A DNA stretch of 64,000 nucleotides from FEN-680 sp036845225 (GCA_036845225.1 DAIUEJ010000001.1:62001-126000); one strand, 5' to 3'; shown: positions 1-8,074, counted from the stretch's first letter. Numbers and translations: made by a program. Notes: generated by a model not told the origin, from the letters alone.

Positions 1-2125
1 AGGTGGGCACGTGTTCCTTGCCCCCGGTGGCGAGGATGACCGTGCCCGCGTCGATCTCGCGGTTCTTGCCCGAGGTTTCGACCAGCGCCTTGAAGTTGCC
101 GATGTAGCCCGAGAAGCCGGTGAGCTTCGCGTCCGTTATCACCTCGACGGAGTCGAGCGAGGAGAGCTCTTTCTTCATCGCGCCGAAGTCGGCCATCATA
201 TTTTTCAGCTCTTCGTTGCCCGGGATGTCAGGCACCTCGCGTATGCCGCCGCCGAGTTCGGACTCTTTCTCGAGGAGGTAAGTCTTGTAGCCGGCGCGCC
301 CCAGCTCCAGCGCGGCCGCCATGCCCGCCAGGCCGCCGCCCACAACCAGGGCGGCAGGCGTCACCTTGACCGGCATCTGCGGGAGAGGCTCGAGCAGCCT
401 CGCGCGCGCCACCGACATGCGCACCAGGTCCTTCGCCTTGGCGGTGGCCTTCTCGGGCTCGCCCGAGTGGACCCACGAGCACTGGTCGCGGATGTTGGCG
501 AGGTCGAAGAGGTAGCGGTTGAGCCCGGCCTCGCGGATGGTCTCGCGGAAGAGGGGCTCGTGAGTGCGCGGGGTGCAGGCCGCCACCACGACCCGGTTGA
601 GGCTGTGGCCGCTGATGGCCTCCTTGATCCTGTCGCAGGACTCGCCCGAACAGGTGTATATATTACTCTCGGCGTACGCGACGCCCGGCAGGCCCTCTGC
701 GTACTCGGTCACCGCGGCAACGTCCACCACGCCACCGATGTTCTTCCCGCACGAGCAGACGAAAACGCCCACGCGGGGCTCGCTCCCGTCAAGCTCGATC
801 TCGGGCGGATACTCCTTGCGTGAGACTTCCGTGCCGCGGGCACCAGCCAGCAGCGCTCCGGCCTTGGCGGCGGCGCCGGATGCCTGGGCGACGGTCTCGG
901 GGATGTCCTTGGGCCCGGCCGACGAGCCGCAGGCGAAGATGCCGGCCGCAGACGTGTCGATCGGCGCGGTCTGCTTCGAGGCGACGAAACCGAACCGGTC
1001 CAGCTCGACTCCCGCTGCCTGGAGCGGCTCGAGGGAGCCCGGGTTCAACCCGACCGATAGCACCACGAGGTCGAAATCTTCGGTCTGCCACTTGCCCTCC
1101 GGGTCCAGGTAACGGATAGAGAGCGAGTCGGGCCCCGCGACCTCGACGGCGGGGACCTTGAAGCGGGTGAACTTGACACCGTATTCTTCGGCGGCGCGGT
1201 TCTTGAACTGCTCGAAGCCTTTGCCGAAGGTGCGCATGTCAATATGGAAGATGTGACAGTCGATATCGGGATCGTGCTCCTTGATGACGGTCGCTTCCTT
1301 GACGGCGTAGGTGCAGCAGACGCTCGAGCAGTACGGGTTGTACTTCTCGTCACGCGAGCCCGCGCACTGGATGAACGCGATCTTGGAGGCGTGCTCGCCG
1401 TCGGATGGCTTCACCACCCGGCCAGCGGAGGGGCCGCTCGCGCACATGATCCGCTCGACCTCGATGGAAGACACCACGTTGGGGTGCTCCGGGTGGTACG
1501 AGCGCAGGTCTTCTATCTTGCGAGGCTCGGCGCCGGAGGCCAATATGACGGCGCCCACGTTCAAGGTCGCCTTCTCTTCTTTCATGTCGAAATCGATGGC
1601 GCCCGCCACGCACGCTTTGATGCAAGGGCTCTTGCACTTGCCCTTGGTGAGCTGGAGGCACTCGCCCGGGTCTATCAGGGCGACCCGCGGGACTGCCTGG
1701 GCGAACGGGACGTAGCACGCGCTCCGCTTGGAGAGCCCCACGTTGAACTCGTCGGCGATACGGCCCGCGAGGACGCAGGCTTCGCTGCAGGCGCCGCAGC
1801 CGGTGCAGAGCTCGGTGTTGATGTAGCGCGCCTTCTGCGTGTAGGTGACCTTGAAGTCGCCGGGCTTGCCCTCGATCTTGTCCAGGTCGGCGTAGGAGAT
1901 GATCTCGATGTTCGGGTGCTGGCCCGTTTCCACGAGCTTCGGAGACAGGATGCACATCGAGCAGTCGTTGGTCGGGAACGTCTTGTCGAGCATTGACATG
2001 ACCCCGCCGATGGCGGGACCGCTCTCGAGCAGGTACGCCCGGTAGCCCGACTCGGCAAGGTCGAGCGCGGCCTGTATTCCTCCTATTCCTCCTCCGACTA
2101 CGAGGACGGAACCTCTCTCAGCCAT
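1..2125 (-). CDS. hdrA: HdrA-like heterodisulfide reductase subunit A, long form, 3' end off the window
   Basis: Flavin- and Fe-S-containing electron-bifurcating subunit of cytoplasmic Hdr-type complexes. The frame is open from ATG 2125 to the left edge, about 708 residues, so the C-terminus is missing. A first FAD module starts at residues 11-16 (GGGIGG), followed by TNDCSMC near 52-58, a ferredoxin-like CTGCGACSEAC near 105, and KGKCKSPCIKAC near 162. A second, canonical HdrA module begins near residue 450 (VFVCSCGKNIGG), continues with the typical CTPRTHEP and ANIRDQCSWVH segments, and has its own FAD motif GGGLAGMAAAL near 597. This tandem layout matches the long HdrA class rather than the roughly 650-residue methanogen form. 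It is the last visible gene of the hdrCB-porGDAB-hdrA operon. Substrate and partner are not shown by the sequence. Confidence 0.93.
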   Translation of the reverse strand, partial: MAERGSVLVVGGGIGGIQAALDLAESGYRAYLLESGPAIGGVMSMLDKTFPTNDCSMCILSPKLVETGQHPNIEIISYADLDKIEGKPGDFKVTYTQKARYINTELCTGCGACSEACVLAGRIADEFNVGLSKRSACYVPFAQAVPRVALIDPGECLQLTKGKCKSPCIKACVAGAIDFDMKEEKATLNVGAVILASGAEPRKIEDLRSYHPEHPNVVSSIEVERIMCASGPSAGRVVKPSDGEHASKIAFIQCAGSRDEKYNPYCSSVCCTYAVKEATVIKEHDPDIDCHIFHIDMRTFGKGFEQFKNRAAEEYGVKFTRFKVPAVEVAGPDSLSIRYLDPEGKWQTEDFDLVVLSVGLNPGSLEPLQAAGVELDRFGFVASKQTAPIDTSAAGIFACGSSAGPKDIPETVAQASGAAAKAGALLAGARGTEVSRKEYPPEIELDGSEPRVGVFVCSCGKNIGGVVDVAAVTEYAEGLPGVAYAESNIYTCSGESCDRIKEAISGHSLNRVVVAACTPRTHEPLFRETIREAGLNRYLFDLANIRDQCSWVHSGEPEKATAKAKDLVRMSVARARLLEPLPQMPVKVTPAALVVGGGLAGMAAALELGRAGYKTYLLEKESELGGGIREVPDIPGNEELKNMMADFGAMKKELSSLDSVEVITDAKLTGFSGYIGNFKALVETSGKNREIDAGTVILATGGKEHVPT

Positions 2126-2144
2126 TTACTGCGGTCTCCTTGTC

Positions 2145-2176
2145 AAAATGCAAAAAGGTGCCTGTCCCTGTTTTGC
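2145..2176. repeat. Single-arm copy of a palindromic repeat family between porB and hdrA
   Basis: The segment carries the core AAAAGGTGCCTGTCCCT flanked by TGC-rich ends. The same roughly 32-bp unit forms both arms of the large inverted repeat at 30859-30952. Here it ends one base before the porB stop codon, in the 52-bp porB-hdrA gap. Confidence 0.75.
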
Positions 2177-2177
2177 G

Positions 2178-3143
2178 TTACCATTCCTCGGCGCGGGGCG
2201 CAGGGGCTTTGGCGTCGCACTCGGCGCGGTAAACGAGCGACTCGTAGTACGCGTCGACCCCTCGCTGTATCTCTTCTATCTGCTCGGGCTTCAGGTGGCG
2301 GAACCGCCCCTGAGGCTTAAGGTAATCGATCACGGGCTTACGCGTCTCCATCACCATGTCCAGCTTGAGCTTGCCGTCCACCACCTCGTATAGCGGGAAG
2401 ACCCCGGTCTCCACCGCCAGCCGGCCTATCTCCACCGCCATGTCTATGGGATGCCGCCACCCCGTGGGGCACGGCGAGAGCACGTGCAGGTACGTCGGGC
2501 CCTCGGCCTCGAGCGCACGGCGGGTCTTGTTCATGAGGTCGAGCGGATAGCTCGGGCATGCCGTGGCGAGGTACGGGATGTCGTGCGCTGCGACTATCTT
2601 GGGCAGGTTCTTCTTGGGCGTCTGCTGGCCGAACGACTCCTTGCCGCTGGGGCTCGTGGTGGTGCTGGCGCCCCACGGCGTCGCCGACGAACGCTGGATG
2701 CCCGTGTTCATGTAGGCCTCGTTGTCGGTGCAGACGTAGGTGAAGTTGTGCCGGCGCTCCAGCGCGCCCGAGAGCGCCTGGAGCCCGATGTCGGCGGTCC
2801 CCCCGTCGCCGGCGACCGCGATGATGTTGACCTTGCCCTCCGGGTAGCGGCCCTTCTTCCTCAGGATCTTGATGCCCGCCTCCACCCCGGATGCCACCGC
2901 GGCGGCGTTCTCGAACGCCACGTGTATCCACGGCACGCGCCAGGCGGTCTCCGGGTAGGGGCTGGTGATGATCTCCATGCAGCCCGTCGCGCTGCAGACT
3001 ATGGTGTTGGGCCCGGCGACCTTGAGGACCTGTCGGAGCGCCAGCGCCTCGCCGCAGCCCTGGCACCCACGGTGGCCTTCGGCGAACAGCTCGCGCGGCG
3101 GGAGTAGTCGCGGTATGAATTCGACGTCCTGCTTGTCGGCCAT
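2178..3143 (-). CDS. porB: 2-oxoacid:ferredoxin oxidoreductase beta subunit (first set)
   Basis: Thiamine-pyrophosphate-binding subunit of a four-subunit pyruvate/2-oxoacid:ferredoxin oxidoreductase, which cleaves a 2-oxoacid and CoA to acyl-CoA, CO2 and reduced ferredoxin. The 321-residue length fits PorB. Cluster ligands are visible as GHRGCQGCGEAL (Cys27, Cys30) and SATGC further on. The TPP/Mg motif GDGGTADIG lies near residue 110 and is followed by the usual N-E-A-Y-x-N-T-G-I-Q segment. porA ends immediately before its ATG (TAG then ATG), so the two are translated together. The precise 2-oxoacid cannot be read from sequence. Confidence 0.93.
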   Translation of the reverse strand: MADKQDVEFIPRLLPPRELFAEGHRGCQGCGEALALRQVLKVAGPNTIVCSATGCMEIITSPYPETAWRVPWIHVAFENAAAVASGVEAGIKILRKKGRYPEGKVNIIAVAGDGGTADIGLQALSGALERRHNFTYVCTDNEAYMNTGIQRSSATPWGASTTTSPSGKESFGQQTPKKNLPKIVAAHDIPYLATACPSYPLDLMNKTRRALEAEGPTYLHVLSPCPTGWRHPIDMAVEIGRLAVETGVFPLYEVVDGKLKLDMVMETRKPVIDYLKPQGRFRHLKPEQIEEIQRGVDAYYESLVYRAECDAKAPAPRAEEW

Positions 3144-4319
3144 CTACTCTCTCACTCCGATCATCTTGTATTCGTCTGTGTAGCCGCTCTCGAGGGCCTC
3201 CTCGGTCTGAGCGACTATGGTGTAGAAATCTTCAATGGTGACGTCGCGGCCGCCGAGCCCCGCGATGAAGCCCACCACTGCGGGCTTCTTCTCGAGGGGA
3301 TAGAGGCACGACCGCAGCTCGCTCGCGATCGGACCGCCCGGCCCGCCGAACGACAGCGCCCGGTCGACCACCGCGACCGCCTTTGCGCCCGCGACCGCCT
3401 TGCGCATGTCCTCGAACGGGTACGGCCTCCAGAGCCGCGTGCGGACCAAGCCGACCTTCTTACCCTCGTCGCGCATCCTGTCCACGGCGATCCGGGCGGT
3501 CCCCGCGATAGCCCCGATCAGGTTGATGATGACCTCGGCATCGTCGGCGCGGTAGGACTCGATGGGCTTGTACGCGCGGCCGAACTTTTCCTCGAAGCTC
3601 TTCCAGACCTCCAGCACCACGTCGTACGAGCCCCGCAGCGCCATGTCCTGCTGTTTCTTTATCTCCGTGTAGATCTCGGGGAAGCCGACCGGCCCGATGG
3701 TCACCGGCTTCGCCGGGTCGAGGATGACCTGCGGCTCGTAGGTCGGCAGCCACTCATCCACGTCTTCCTGGCTTTCCATCTCGAGCGGCTCGACCACGTG
3801 GGAGAGGGTGAACCCGTCGATGTTGATGCCCGTCGGCAGCAGCACCCGCTTGTCCTCGGCGATCTTGAAGCAGCACAGCGTGAGGTCGAACGCTTCCTGC
3901 CCGGTCTCCGCGAACATCTGGATCCAGCCCGCATCGCGTTCGGCCATCACGTCGCTCTGGTCTCCCCAGATGGACAGGGGCGCGGAGAGGGCGCGGTTGG
4001 CGATTGCCATCACTATGGGGAACCTCAGGCCCGAAGCGATGAAAAGCATCTCGTGCATGAGCGCGAGGCCCTGGCTGGACGTCGCGGTGAAAGTCCGCGC
4101 GCCGACCGCGGCGGTCCCGCAGCAGGCGCTCATCGCGGAGTGCTCGGACTCCACCATGATGAACTCGGCGTCGAGGTCGCCGTCGGCGACCATCTGGGCG
4201 AGCTCCTCGACGATGTGCGTCTGCGGCGTGATGGGGTAGGCCGCGACCGCGTCCGCCCGCGCCAGCTTCACCGCCTCCGAGACGGCCAGCGAGACCTCGA
4301 GCCCTATGCGCGTGCCCAT
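3144..4319 (-). CDS. porA: 2-oxoacid:ferredoxin oxidoreductase alpha subunit (first set)
   Basis: Alpha subunit carrying the pyrimidine-binding part of the TPP site. Near residue 25 it has the family signature AYPITPQTHIVEELA, then ARTFTATSSQGLALMHE and the NRALSAPLSIWGDQSD segment typical of PorA. About 391 residues, normal for split-type enzymes. I chose ATG 4319 because the porD stop TAA shares a base with it (TAATG), a coupling arrangement; a longer upstream reading exists but would lie inside porD. A C-terminal transketolase-like domain (VGLVRTRLWRPYPF) is present. Part of the hdr-por operon. Confidence 0.93.
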   Translation of the reverse strand: MGTRIGLEVSLAVSEAVKLARADAVAAYPITPQTHIVEELAQMVADGDLDAEFIMVESEHSAMSACCGTAAVGARTFTATSSQGLALMHEMLFIASGLRFPIVMAIANRALSAPLSIWGDQSDVMAERDAGWIQMFAETGQEAFDLTLCCFKIAEDKRVLLPTGINIDGFTLSHVVEPLEMESQEDVDEWLPTYEPQVILDPAKPVTIGPVGFPEIYTEIKKQQDMALRGSYDVVLEVWKSFEEKFGRAYKPIESYRADDAEVIINLIGAIAGTARIAVDRMRDEGKKVGLVRTRLWRPYPFEDMRKAVAGAKAVAVVDRALSFGGPGGPIASELRSCLYPLEKKPAVVGFIAGLGGRDVTIEDFYTIVAQTEEALESGYTDEYKMIGVRE

Positions 4320-4603
4320 TACTCGCTCTCCTCGACCATACTTATCGCTCCCTTGGCGCACTCCCGAGCACAGATGCCACAGCCCTTGCAGTGGTACAGG
4401 TCCACCTCGTAAAAGCCTTCCTCGTTCATGAAGAGAGCGGCGTCAGGGCAGTAGATCCAGCAGATGCCGCACTTATCGCACTTCTCCGGGTCGCGAACCG
4501 GCCGCTCGGAGCGCCAGTCGCCGGTGTTCTGTCCGGTGGCGCTGCCGGGCTCGTGGATGGTCGCCGCCATCGGGTACTCTTTCCATGTCGGCTTGTCTGC
4601 CAC
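4319..4603 (-). CDS. porD: 2-oxoacid:ferredoxin oxidoreductase delta subunit, 2x[4Fe-4S] ferredoxin (first set)
   Basis: Small ferredoxin-type subunit passing electrons from PorB to external ferredoxin. The 94-residue product starts at GTG 4603. Two cluster motifs are intact: CDKCGICWIYCPDAAL and CKGCGICARECAKGAI; in the second the usual Pro after the fourth Cys is Ala. An N-terminal 40-residue extension precedes the clusters, normal for PorD. It sits between porG and porA, overlapping the porA ATG by one base. Compare the second porD at 9304-9702, where one Cys is Asp. Confidence 0.93.
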   Translation of the reverse strand: MADKPTWKEYPMAATIHEPGSATGQNTGDWRSERPVRDPEKCDKCGICWIYCPDAALFMNEEGFYEVDLYHCKGCGICARECAKGAISMVEESE

Positions 4604-4612
4604 GTCCGCTCC

Positions 4613-5164
4613 TTAGACCACTGTCTCCTGGTAAGCCCGCCTCAGCGCCTTGATGTTCTTCTCGGCAATGGCGGGGAACCTGTGCTCAATCTGCTTCTCG
4701 ACGGACTCGAGGTCGACCAGGCCGGTGGCCTTGACCAGCGCGCCCATCATGGTGGTGTTCGTTATCCGTCGCCCGATCTCGTCGATGGCGATCTTGTTCG
4801 CGTTCACGATGAAGACCTTGTGCGTCAGCCCGTACTTGTCTTTGAGCTGGTCTGCGGAAGACGACGTGTTGGCGACGATGATGCCGCCTTCTTTCAGGCC
4901 GGAGGCGACGTCCACCGCGCCCATCACCGTCGGGTCGAGCACCACCACTACGTCGGGCTCGGTGATGCCGGTGCGCAGCCAGATGAACTCGTCCGCGACC
5001 CGGGTGAAAGCCATCACCGGGGCGCCGCGCCTCTCGGGGCCGAACGACGGGAAAGCCTGCGCGGCCTTGCCCTCGTCGATCGCGGCGAGCGCGAGCATCT
5101 CGGCGGATGCCACAGCACCCTGGCCTCCACGGCCGTGCCACCTCACTTCGGTCATCTTCGCCAA
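4613..5164 (-). CDS. porG: 2-oxoacid:ferredoxin oxidoreductase gamma subunit (first set)
   Basis: Gamma subunit of the split 2-oxoacid:ferredoxin oxidoreductase. The N-terminus has the family motif VRWHGRGGQGAVASAEML, followed by QAFPSFGPERRGAPV and a Rossmann-like VVVLDPTV. 183 residues from TTG 5164, which has an AAGGA ribosome site six bases upstream; ATG 5155 is an alternative that would remove three residues. Lies nine bases upstream of porD and 12 bases after hdrB, so it joins the hdr genes to the por genes in one transcript. Confidence 0.92.
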   Translation of the reverse strand: MAKMTEVRWHGRGGQGAVASAEMLALAAIDEGKAAQAFPSFGPERRGAPVMAFTRVADEFIWLRTGITEPDVVVVLDPTVMGAVDVASGLKEGGIIVANTSSSADQLKDKYGLTHKVFIVNANKIAIDEIGRRITNTTMMGALVKATGLVDLESVEKQIEHRFPAIAEKNIKALRRAYQETVV

Positions 5165-5176
5165 TGTCAGTCCTTG

Positions 5177-6064
5177 TTATGCCTTGATCTTCGAAAGCGC
5201 GGGCTTCACGTCCACGCGATGCCTCTTGAACCCCAACTCCTCCGGCTCGTCGCCCTGAGCCAGGGCCAGCAACTGCAGGTAATGGAAAGCGGGAAGCTTG
5301 TGGTCCTTGCCGAGCTTGCGCTTGATCTCGACCTGCCCGAGGTCGAACTGTTCAAAGCAGGCCGGGCAGACCGTCACCACGCAGTCGGCGCCCGCGGCTT
5401 TCATCGAAGTGATCTTGTCGCTCGCCATCTTCAGCGTTGCTTCGGGGTCGTGGGTCGCCTTGCCGCAGCAATCGGTGTAGCCGGCGTAAGGCACCACCTC
5501 CGCGCCCAGCGCCTCCACCAGCGCCTCCAGCTTTGTCGGCTCGAAGGGGTCGTCGAAACCCATGATGTCGGCGGGCCTCAGGAGGTGGCAGCCGTGATGC
5601 ACCGCTACCTTGAGCCCCTCGAGAGGTTTCCTTACGGACGCGGCGACCTTGTCGGGCCCCATGTCGGAGAGCACCGACGCGACGTGGCGCGCCCGGTTCT
5701 TTCCTTTATAAGAGAGCTTGAGCGCCGAGAGCTTCTTGTCCGCGGCGGCCTTCGCCTCGCTGCCATCGGCCGCGATGTGCGCCGCCTCGGTCAGGGTCGC
5801 GTAACAGCCGTTGCACAGCACGAGCATGTCGCGGCCCGCCTTCTCGCCGACAGCCAGGTTGCGCATAGCGACAGCCAGCCAGTCGTCCAGGCTGGCGCCT
5901 TTGACGGTCCACGGCTCCGGGCAGCAGGAGAAGCCTTCAATGTCGGTCACCTCGATGCCGACGCGGGGCAGCGCTTTGCGCGCGGCCGCCTCGATCTGCG
6001 GGTGCCGCAGAGGGATCATGCACCCCAGGAACAGTGTGTATTTGTCGGTGCCGGCTTTAGCCAA
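5177..6064 (-). CDS. hdrB: Heterodisulfide reductase subunit B (CCG-domain protein)
   Basis: HdrB-type subunit carrying the non-cubane clusters that reduce a disulfide or similar acceptor. Two cysteine-rich CCG domains are visible: FSCCPEP with a downstream LCNGC, and YTDCCGKATHDP with VCPACFEQ. The N-terminal TLFLGCMIPLRHPQIE is typical. 295 residues, the usual HdrB length. The start is read as TTG 6064, three bases after the hdrC stop, since no ATG lies nearby. The hdrC-hdrB order is standard; what follows (porG) is not. Confidence 0.92.
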   Translation of the reverse strand: MAKAGTDKYTLFLGCMIPLRHPQIEAAARKALPRVGIEVTDIEGFSCCPEPWTVKGASLDDWLAVAMRNLAVGEKAGRDMLVLCNGCYATLTEAAHIAADGSEAKAAADKKLSALKLSYKGKNRARHVASVLSDMGPDKVAASVRKPLEGLKVAVHHGCHLLRPADIMGFDDPFEPTKLEALVEALGAEVVPYAGYTDCCGKATHDPEATLKMASDKITSMKAAGADCVVTVCPACFEQFDLGQVEIKRKLGKDHKLPAFHYLQLLALAQGDEPEELGFKRHRVDVKPALSKIKA

Positions 6065-6067
6065 TGG

Positions 6068-6526
6068 TCACCCCAGGAGCTTCTTTATCTGGTCGACGGG
6101 GGCAGCGGGCGCTCTGGAGAGCCCGAGCTCGCCGCGCCTGCTCTCGATCGCCTCCGACGAGACGATGATGGTCCCGTTCTCTTTCACTGTCTCGCGCAGG
6201 ACGGCGACGCCCTCAGGCGCGGTGCCTTTCTCGAAAGCGATGTTCTTGAGCGCGGTGACGACCTCGATCGGGTGGGTGCCCTGCGGGCACCTCTCGTAGC
6301 ACTTGTAGCAGGTGGTGCACTGCCAGATGACTGAACCCTTTTCGATGAGGTAATCGGCGACCCCGAGAAGGGAAGCGAGGACGATCTCGCGCGGGTTAAA
6401 GCCCGGGCAGTATTGCGCGGCCGGGCACTCGCCGACGCACGCGCTGCACTGGTAGCAGTAAGCGAGCTCTCCCGCGCCCTCTACTTTGCTGAGACTCTCC
6501 CTGAAATCCGGCCTTACTTCTGGCAA
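6068..6526 (-). CDS. hdrC: Heterodisulfide reductase subunit C (iron-sulfur)
   Basis: Small 2x[4Fe-4S] subunit linking HdrA flavin electrons to HdrB. Both cluster motifs are complete: CYQCSACVGECPAAQYCPG near residue 24 and CTTCYKCYERCPQGTHP near 72. 152 residues. The TTG start at 6526 follows an AAAGGTAGG ribosome site. First gene of the hdrCB-porGDAB-hdrA transcript; a promoter-like TATAAT lies about 55 bases upstream. Confidence 0.92.
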   Translation of the reverse strand: MPEVRPDFRESLSKVEGAGELAYCYQCSACVGECPAAQYCPGFNPREIVLASLLGVADYLIEKGSVIWQCTTCYKCYERCPQGTHPIEVVTALKNIAFEKGTAPEGVAVLRETVKENGTIIVSSEAIESRRGELGLSRAPAAPVDQIKKLLG

Positions 6527-6580
6527 TAGTCCTACCTTTTAGTGGCTAGGAATTGGGTCGTCGGCAAAAACAGTGCAGTG

Positions 6581-6610
6581 ATTATAGTGTAACGATATTT
6601 CGTATGCTAA
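6581..6610 (-). promoter_or_regulatory. Putative promoter of the hdr-por operon
   Basis: On the minus strand a perfect -10 box TATAAT (6581-6586) lies 18 bases downstream of TTAGCA (6605-6610). A start about 7 bases further on would give a leader of roughly 45-50 nt before hdrC. The 224-bp gap 6527-6750 holds nothing else that I recognise. Confidence 0.55.
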
Positions 6611-6750
6611 CCTCAACGCTCGGCCTTGCCCACGCCCAAAGAACAACGCATTCTAATTGTAGATATAAGCGTCCGGCACCGCATTGATAAAGGTCATCCG
6701 GGAGCGCCCCCCTGCAGCCGTCGCGCTCCGCGGGCATGCTGTCGCGCTGG

Positions 6751-6987
6751 CTAGGACACCTCGCACTCTTTGATGGTCTTCTGCATGACCTCGAGCATCT
6801 TCTTGCGCCGCTGGATCTCATCGATCTTCAACTCGATGCTGTCCAGGGACGGGTCGAACACGCACGAGCCAAAATCGCAGGAGACGCCCAGCTGCTCTTC
6901 CATCTGAGCGCCGAGCCTCTTGGTCTCTTCCTCGAGGTCCTGGATCTGCTTATTGAGATACTCCTCGCGCTCCGCATCGTTTGCCAT
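6751..6987 (-). CDS. Small coiled-coil protein, unknown function
   Basis: 78 residues, not recognised. Almost wholly charged helix with heptad-like spacing (EYLNKQIQDLEEETKRLGAQ) and a second helix (IELKIDEIQRRKKMLEVMQ), separated by a short segment with two Cys (SCDFGSCVFDP). This is a plausible helical hairpin whose CxxxxC could bind metal or form a disulfide. A strong AAGGAGGT ribosome site precedes ATG 6987, and a palindrome at 7041-7060 overlaps its likely -35 region. It stands between two por operons on the same strand, so a role linked to them is possible but only by location. Confidence 0.7.
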   Translation of the reverse strand: MANDAEREEYLNKQIQDLEEETKRLGAQMEEQLGVSCDFGSCVFDPSLDSIELKIDEIQRRKKMLEVMQKTIKECEVS

Positions 6988-7040
6988 TCGTTCAACCTCC
7001 TTGGGTTACTGACTCAAGAACACGGTAAGAATAACAAACA

Positions 7041-7060
7041 CCTTTGCACCTGTGCAAAGG
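7041..7060. promoter_or_regulatory. Operator-like palindrome upstream of the small coiled-coil gene
   Basis: CCTTTGCAC and GTGCAAAGG form 9-bp perfect arms with a 2-bp centre. On the minus strand TTGCAC inside the first arm stands 18 bases from TATTCT, so the palindrome would cover the -35 box. This is the geometry of a repressor site. Confidence 0.45.
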
Positions 7061-7145
7061 ATATGCCAACCACATTCAGCGTCGTTGCTTATACTCCTTT
7101 AAACATAACACGGCGAGAGTGAAAGAATATCAGCGAAAAAGTGCC

Positions 7146-7177
7146 TGACCCCCGTTTTTCATGACCCCCGTTTTTCA
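7146..7177. repeat. Tandem 16-bp repeat abutting the second porB stop codon
   Basis: Two exact copies of TGACCCCCGTTTTTCA lie at 7146-7161 and 7162-7177. The second copy supplies the TGA stop of the second porB on the minus strand. The core is related to the GGGGTCAG family seen near 10361, 21843 and 63390. Confidence 0.8.
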
Positions 7178-8074
7178 TGCAAGGCCGTACTTCTCTATGT
7201 TCGCGTCGGCGATGGCCTGGAGCTCATCCAGATGTTCCTTGCCGCCGGGGTACTTGAACAGGTGCGCGAACCGCTTCTGCGGCCGCAGGTACTCCTCGAC
7301 GCCGACCCTGTCTTCGGCCTTGATCTTTCGCACGCGGGCCAGCTGTCCGTCCTCCATCTCGAACAACGGATAGAGCCCGCTGTTCACCGCGAGCCGCGCA
7401 ATCTTGACGCTCAAGTTGCTCTCGATGCCCCAACCGGGGATGCATGAGCAATGTATCTGGACGTACTTGGGCCCGGTGATGGACAGGGCTTTCTTTATCT
7501 TCCGCTCGATGTCCACCGGGTATCCGGCCGAAGCCGTAGCGATGTACGGAACGCGATGTGCCGCGACGATCGCCGGCAGGTCTTTCTTTCGCGTCGTGTT
7601 GCCCCAGGAGAGTCCGCCTGTCGGGCTGGTGGTGGTGAGCGCGTCCATCGGCGTGAGCCCTGACCGCTGGAAGCCGGTGTTCGAGTAGACCTCGGTGTCG
7701 TAACAGACGTAGAGGATGTCGTGCCCTCTCTCCAGCATGCCCGAGAGCGCCCCCATGCCGATGTCGGCGGTGCCACCGTCGCCGGCCTGGGCGATGACCT
7801 TAGCCTCGTCGGAGCGCCCCAGCGCTTTGAGCGCGACCTCGATGCCCGACGCGACGCTGGCCGAGTTCTCGAACAGCGAGTGGATCCACGGGACCTGCCA
7901 CGATGAGCGCGGGTACCGGGTGGTGAACACCTCGAGGCAGCCGGTCGCGCTCGTGAAGATCACGTCCGGTCCGGCCGCCTGGGCTACCGTGCGGGCGGCA
8001 AGCGCCTCGCCGCACCCTGCTCACGCGGTGTGGCCATAGGCCAGGAGCCTCGATTCGACCTGCTCGACTGCCAT
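7175..8074 (-). CDS. porB: 2-oxoacid:ferredoxin oxidoreductase beta subunit (second set) with in-frame TGA at a cluster Cys position
   Basis: Paralogue of the porB at 2178-3143. Reading from ATG 8074 gives GHTA-stop-AGCGEALAAR, where the first set has GHRGCQGCGEALALR. The TGA at 8021-8023 therefore replaces the first Cys of the CxxC motif (codon 18), and Cys21 is intact. After it 281 codons run without a break and keep SATGC, GDGGTADIG and the TPP segment; total 299 residues if the TGA is read. A hairpin starts six bases after the TGA. Either selenocysteine is inserted, or this is a nonsense mutation (one base from TGC), or a sequence error. Restarting at GTG 7963 would remove both motif cysteines. 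Neighbouring genes of the operon are intact. Confidence 0.85.
7989..8015 (-). promoter_or_regulatory. Hairpin just downstream of the in-frame TGA (SECIS-like candidate)
   Basis: Counting from the base after TGA, GUGCGG (6-11) pairs with CCGCAC (27-32); two further pairs (12-25, 13-24) close a loop that begins AGG, with one bulged C. Bacterial SECIS elements are hairpins just 3' of UGA with a G at the start of the loop, so the layout is compatible. The region is GC-rich and chance hairpins are common. Confidence 0.3.

Noticed and set aside
7175..7963. Second porB starting at GTG 7963 as a shorter protein
   Set aside because: This start would delete the CxxC motif that all PorB proteins need and lies in the middle of a conserved segment that continues upstream through the TGA.
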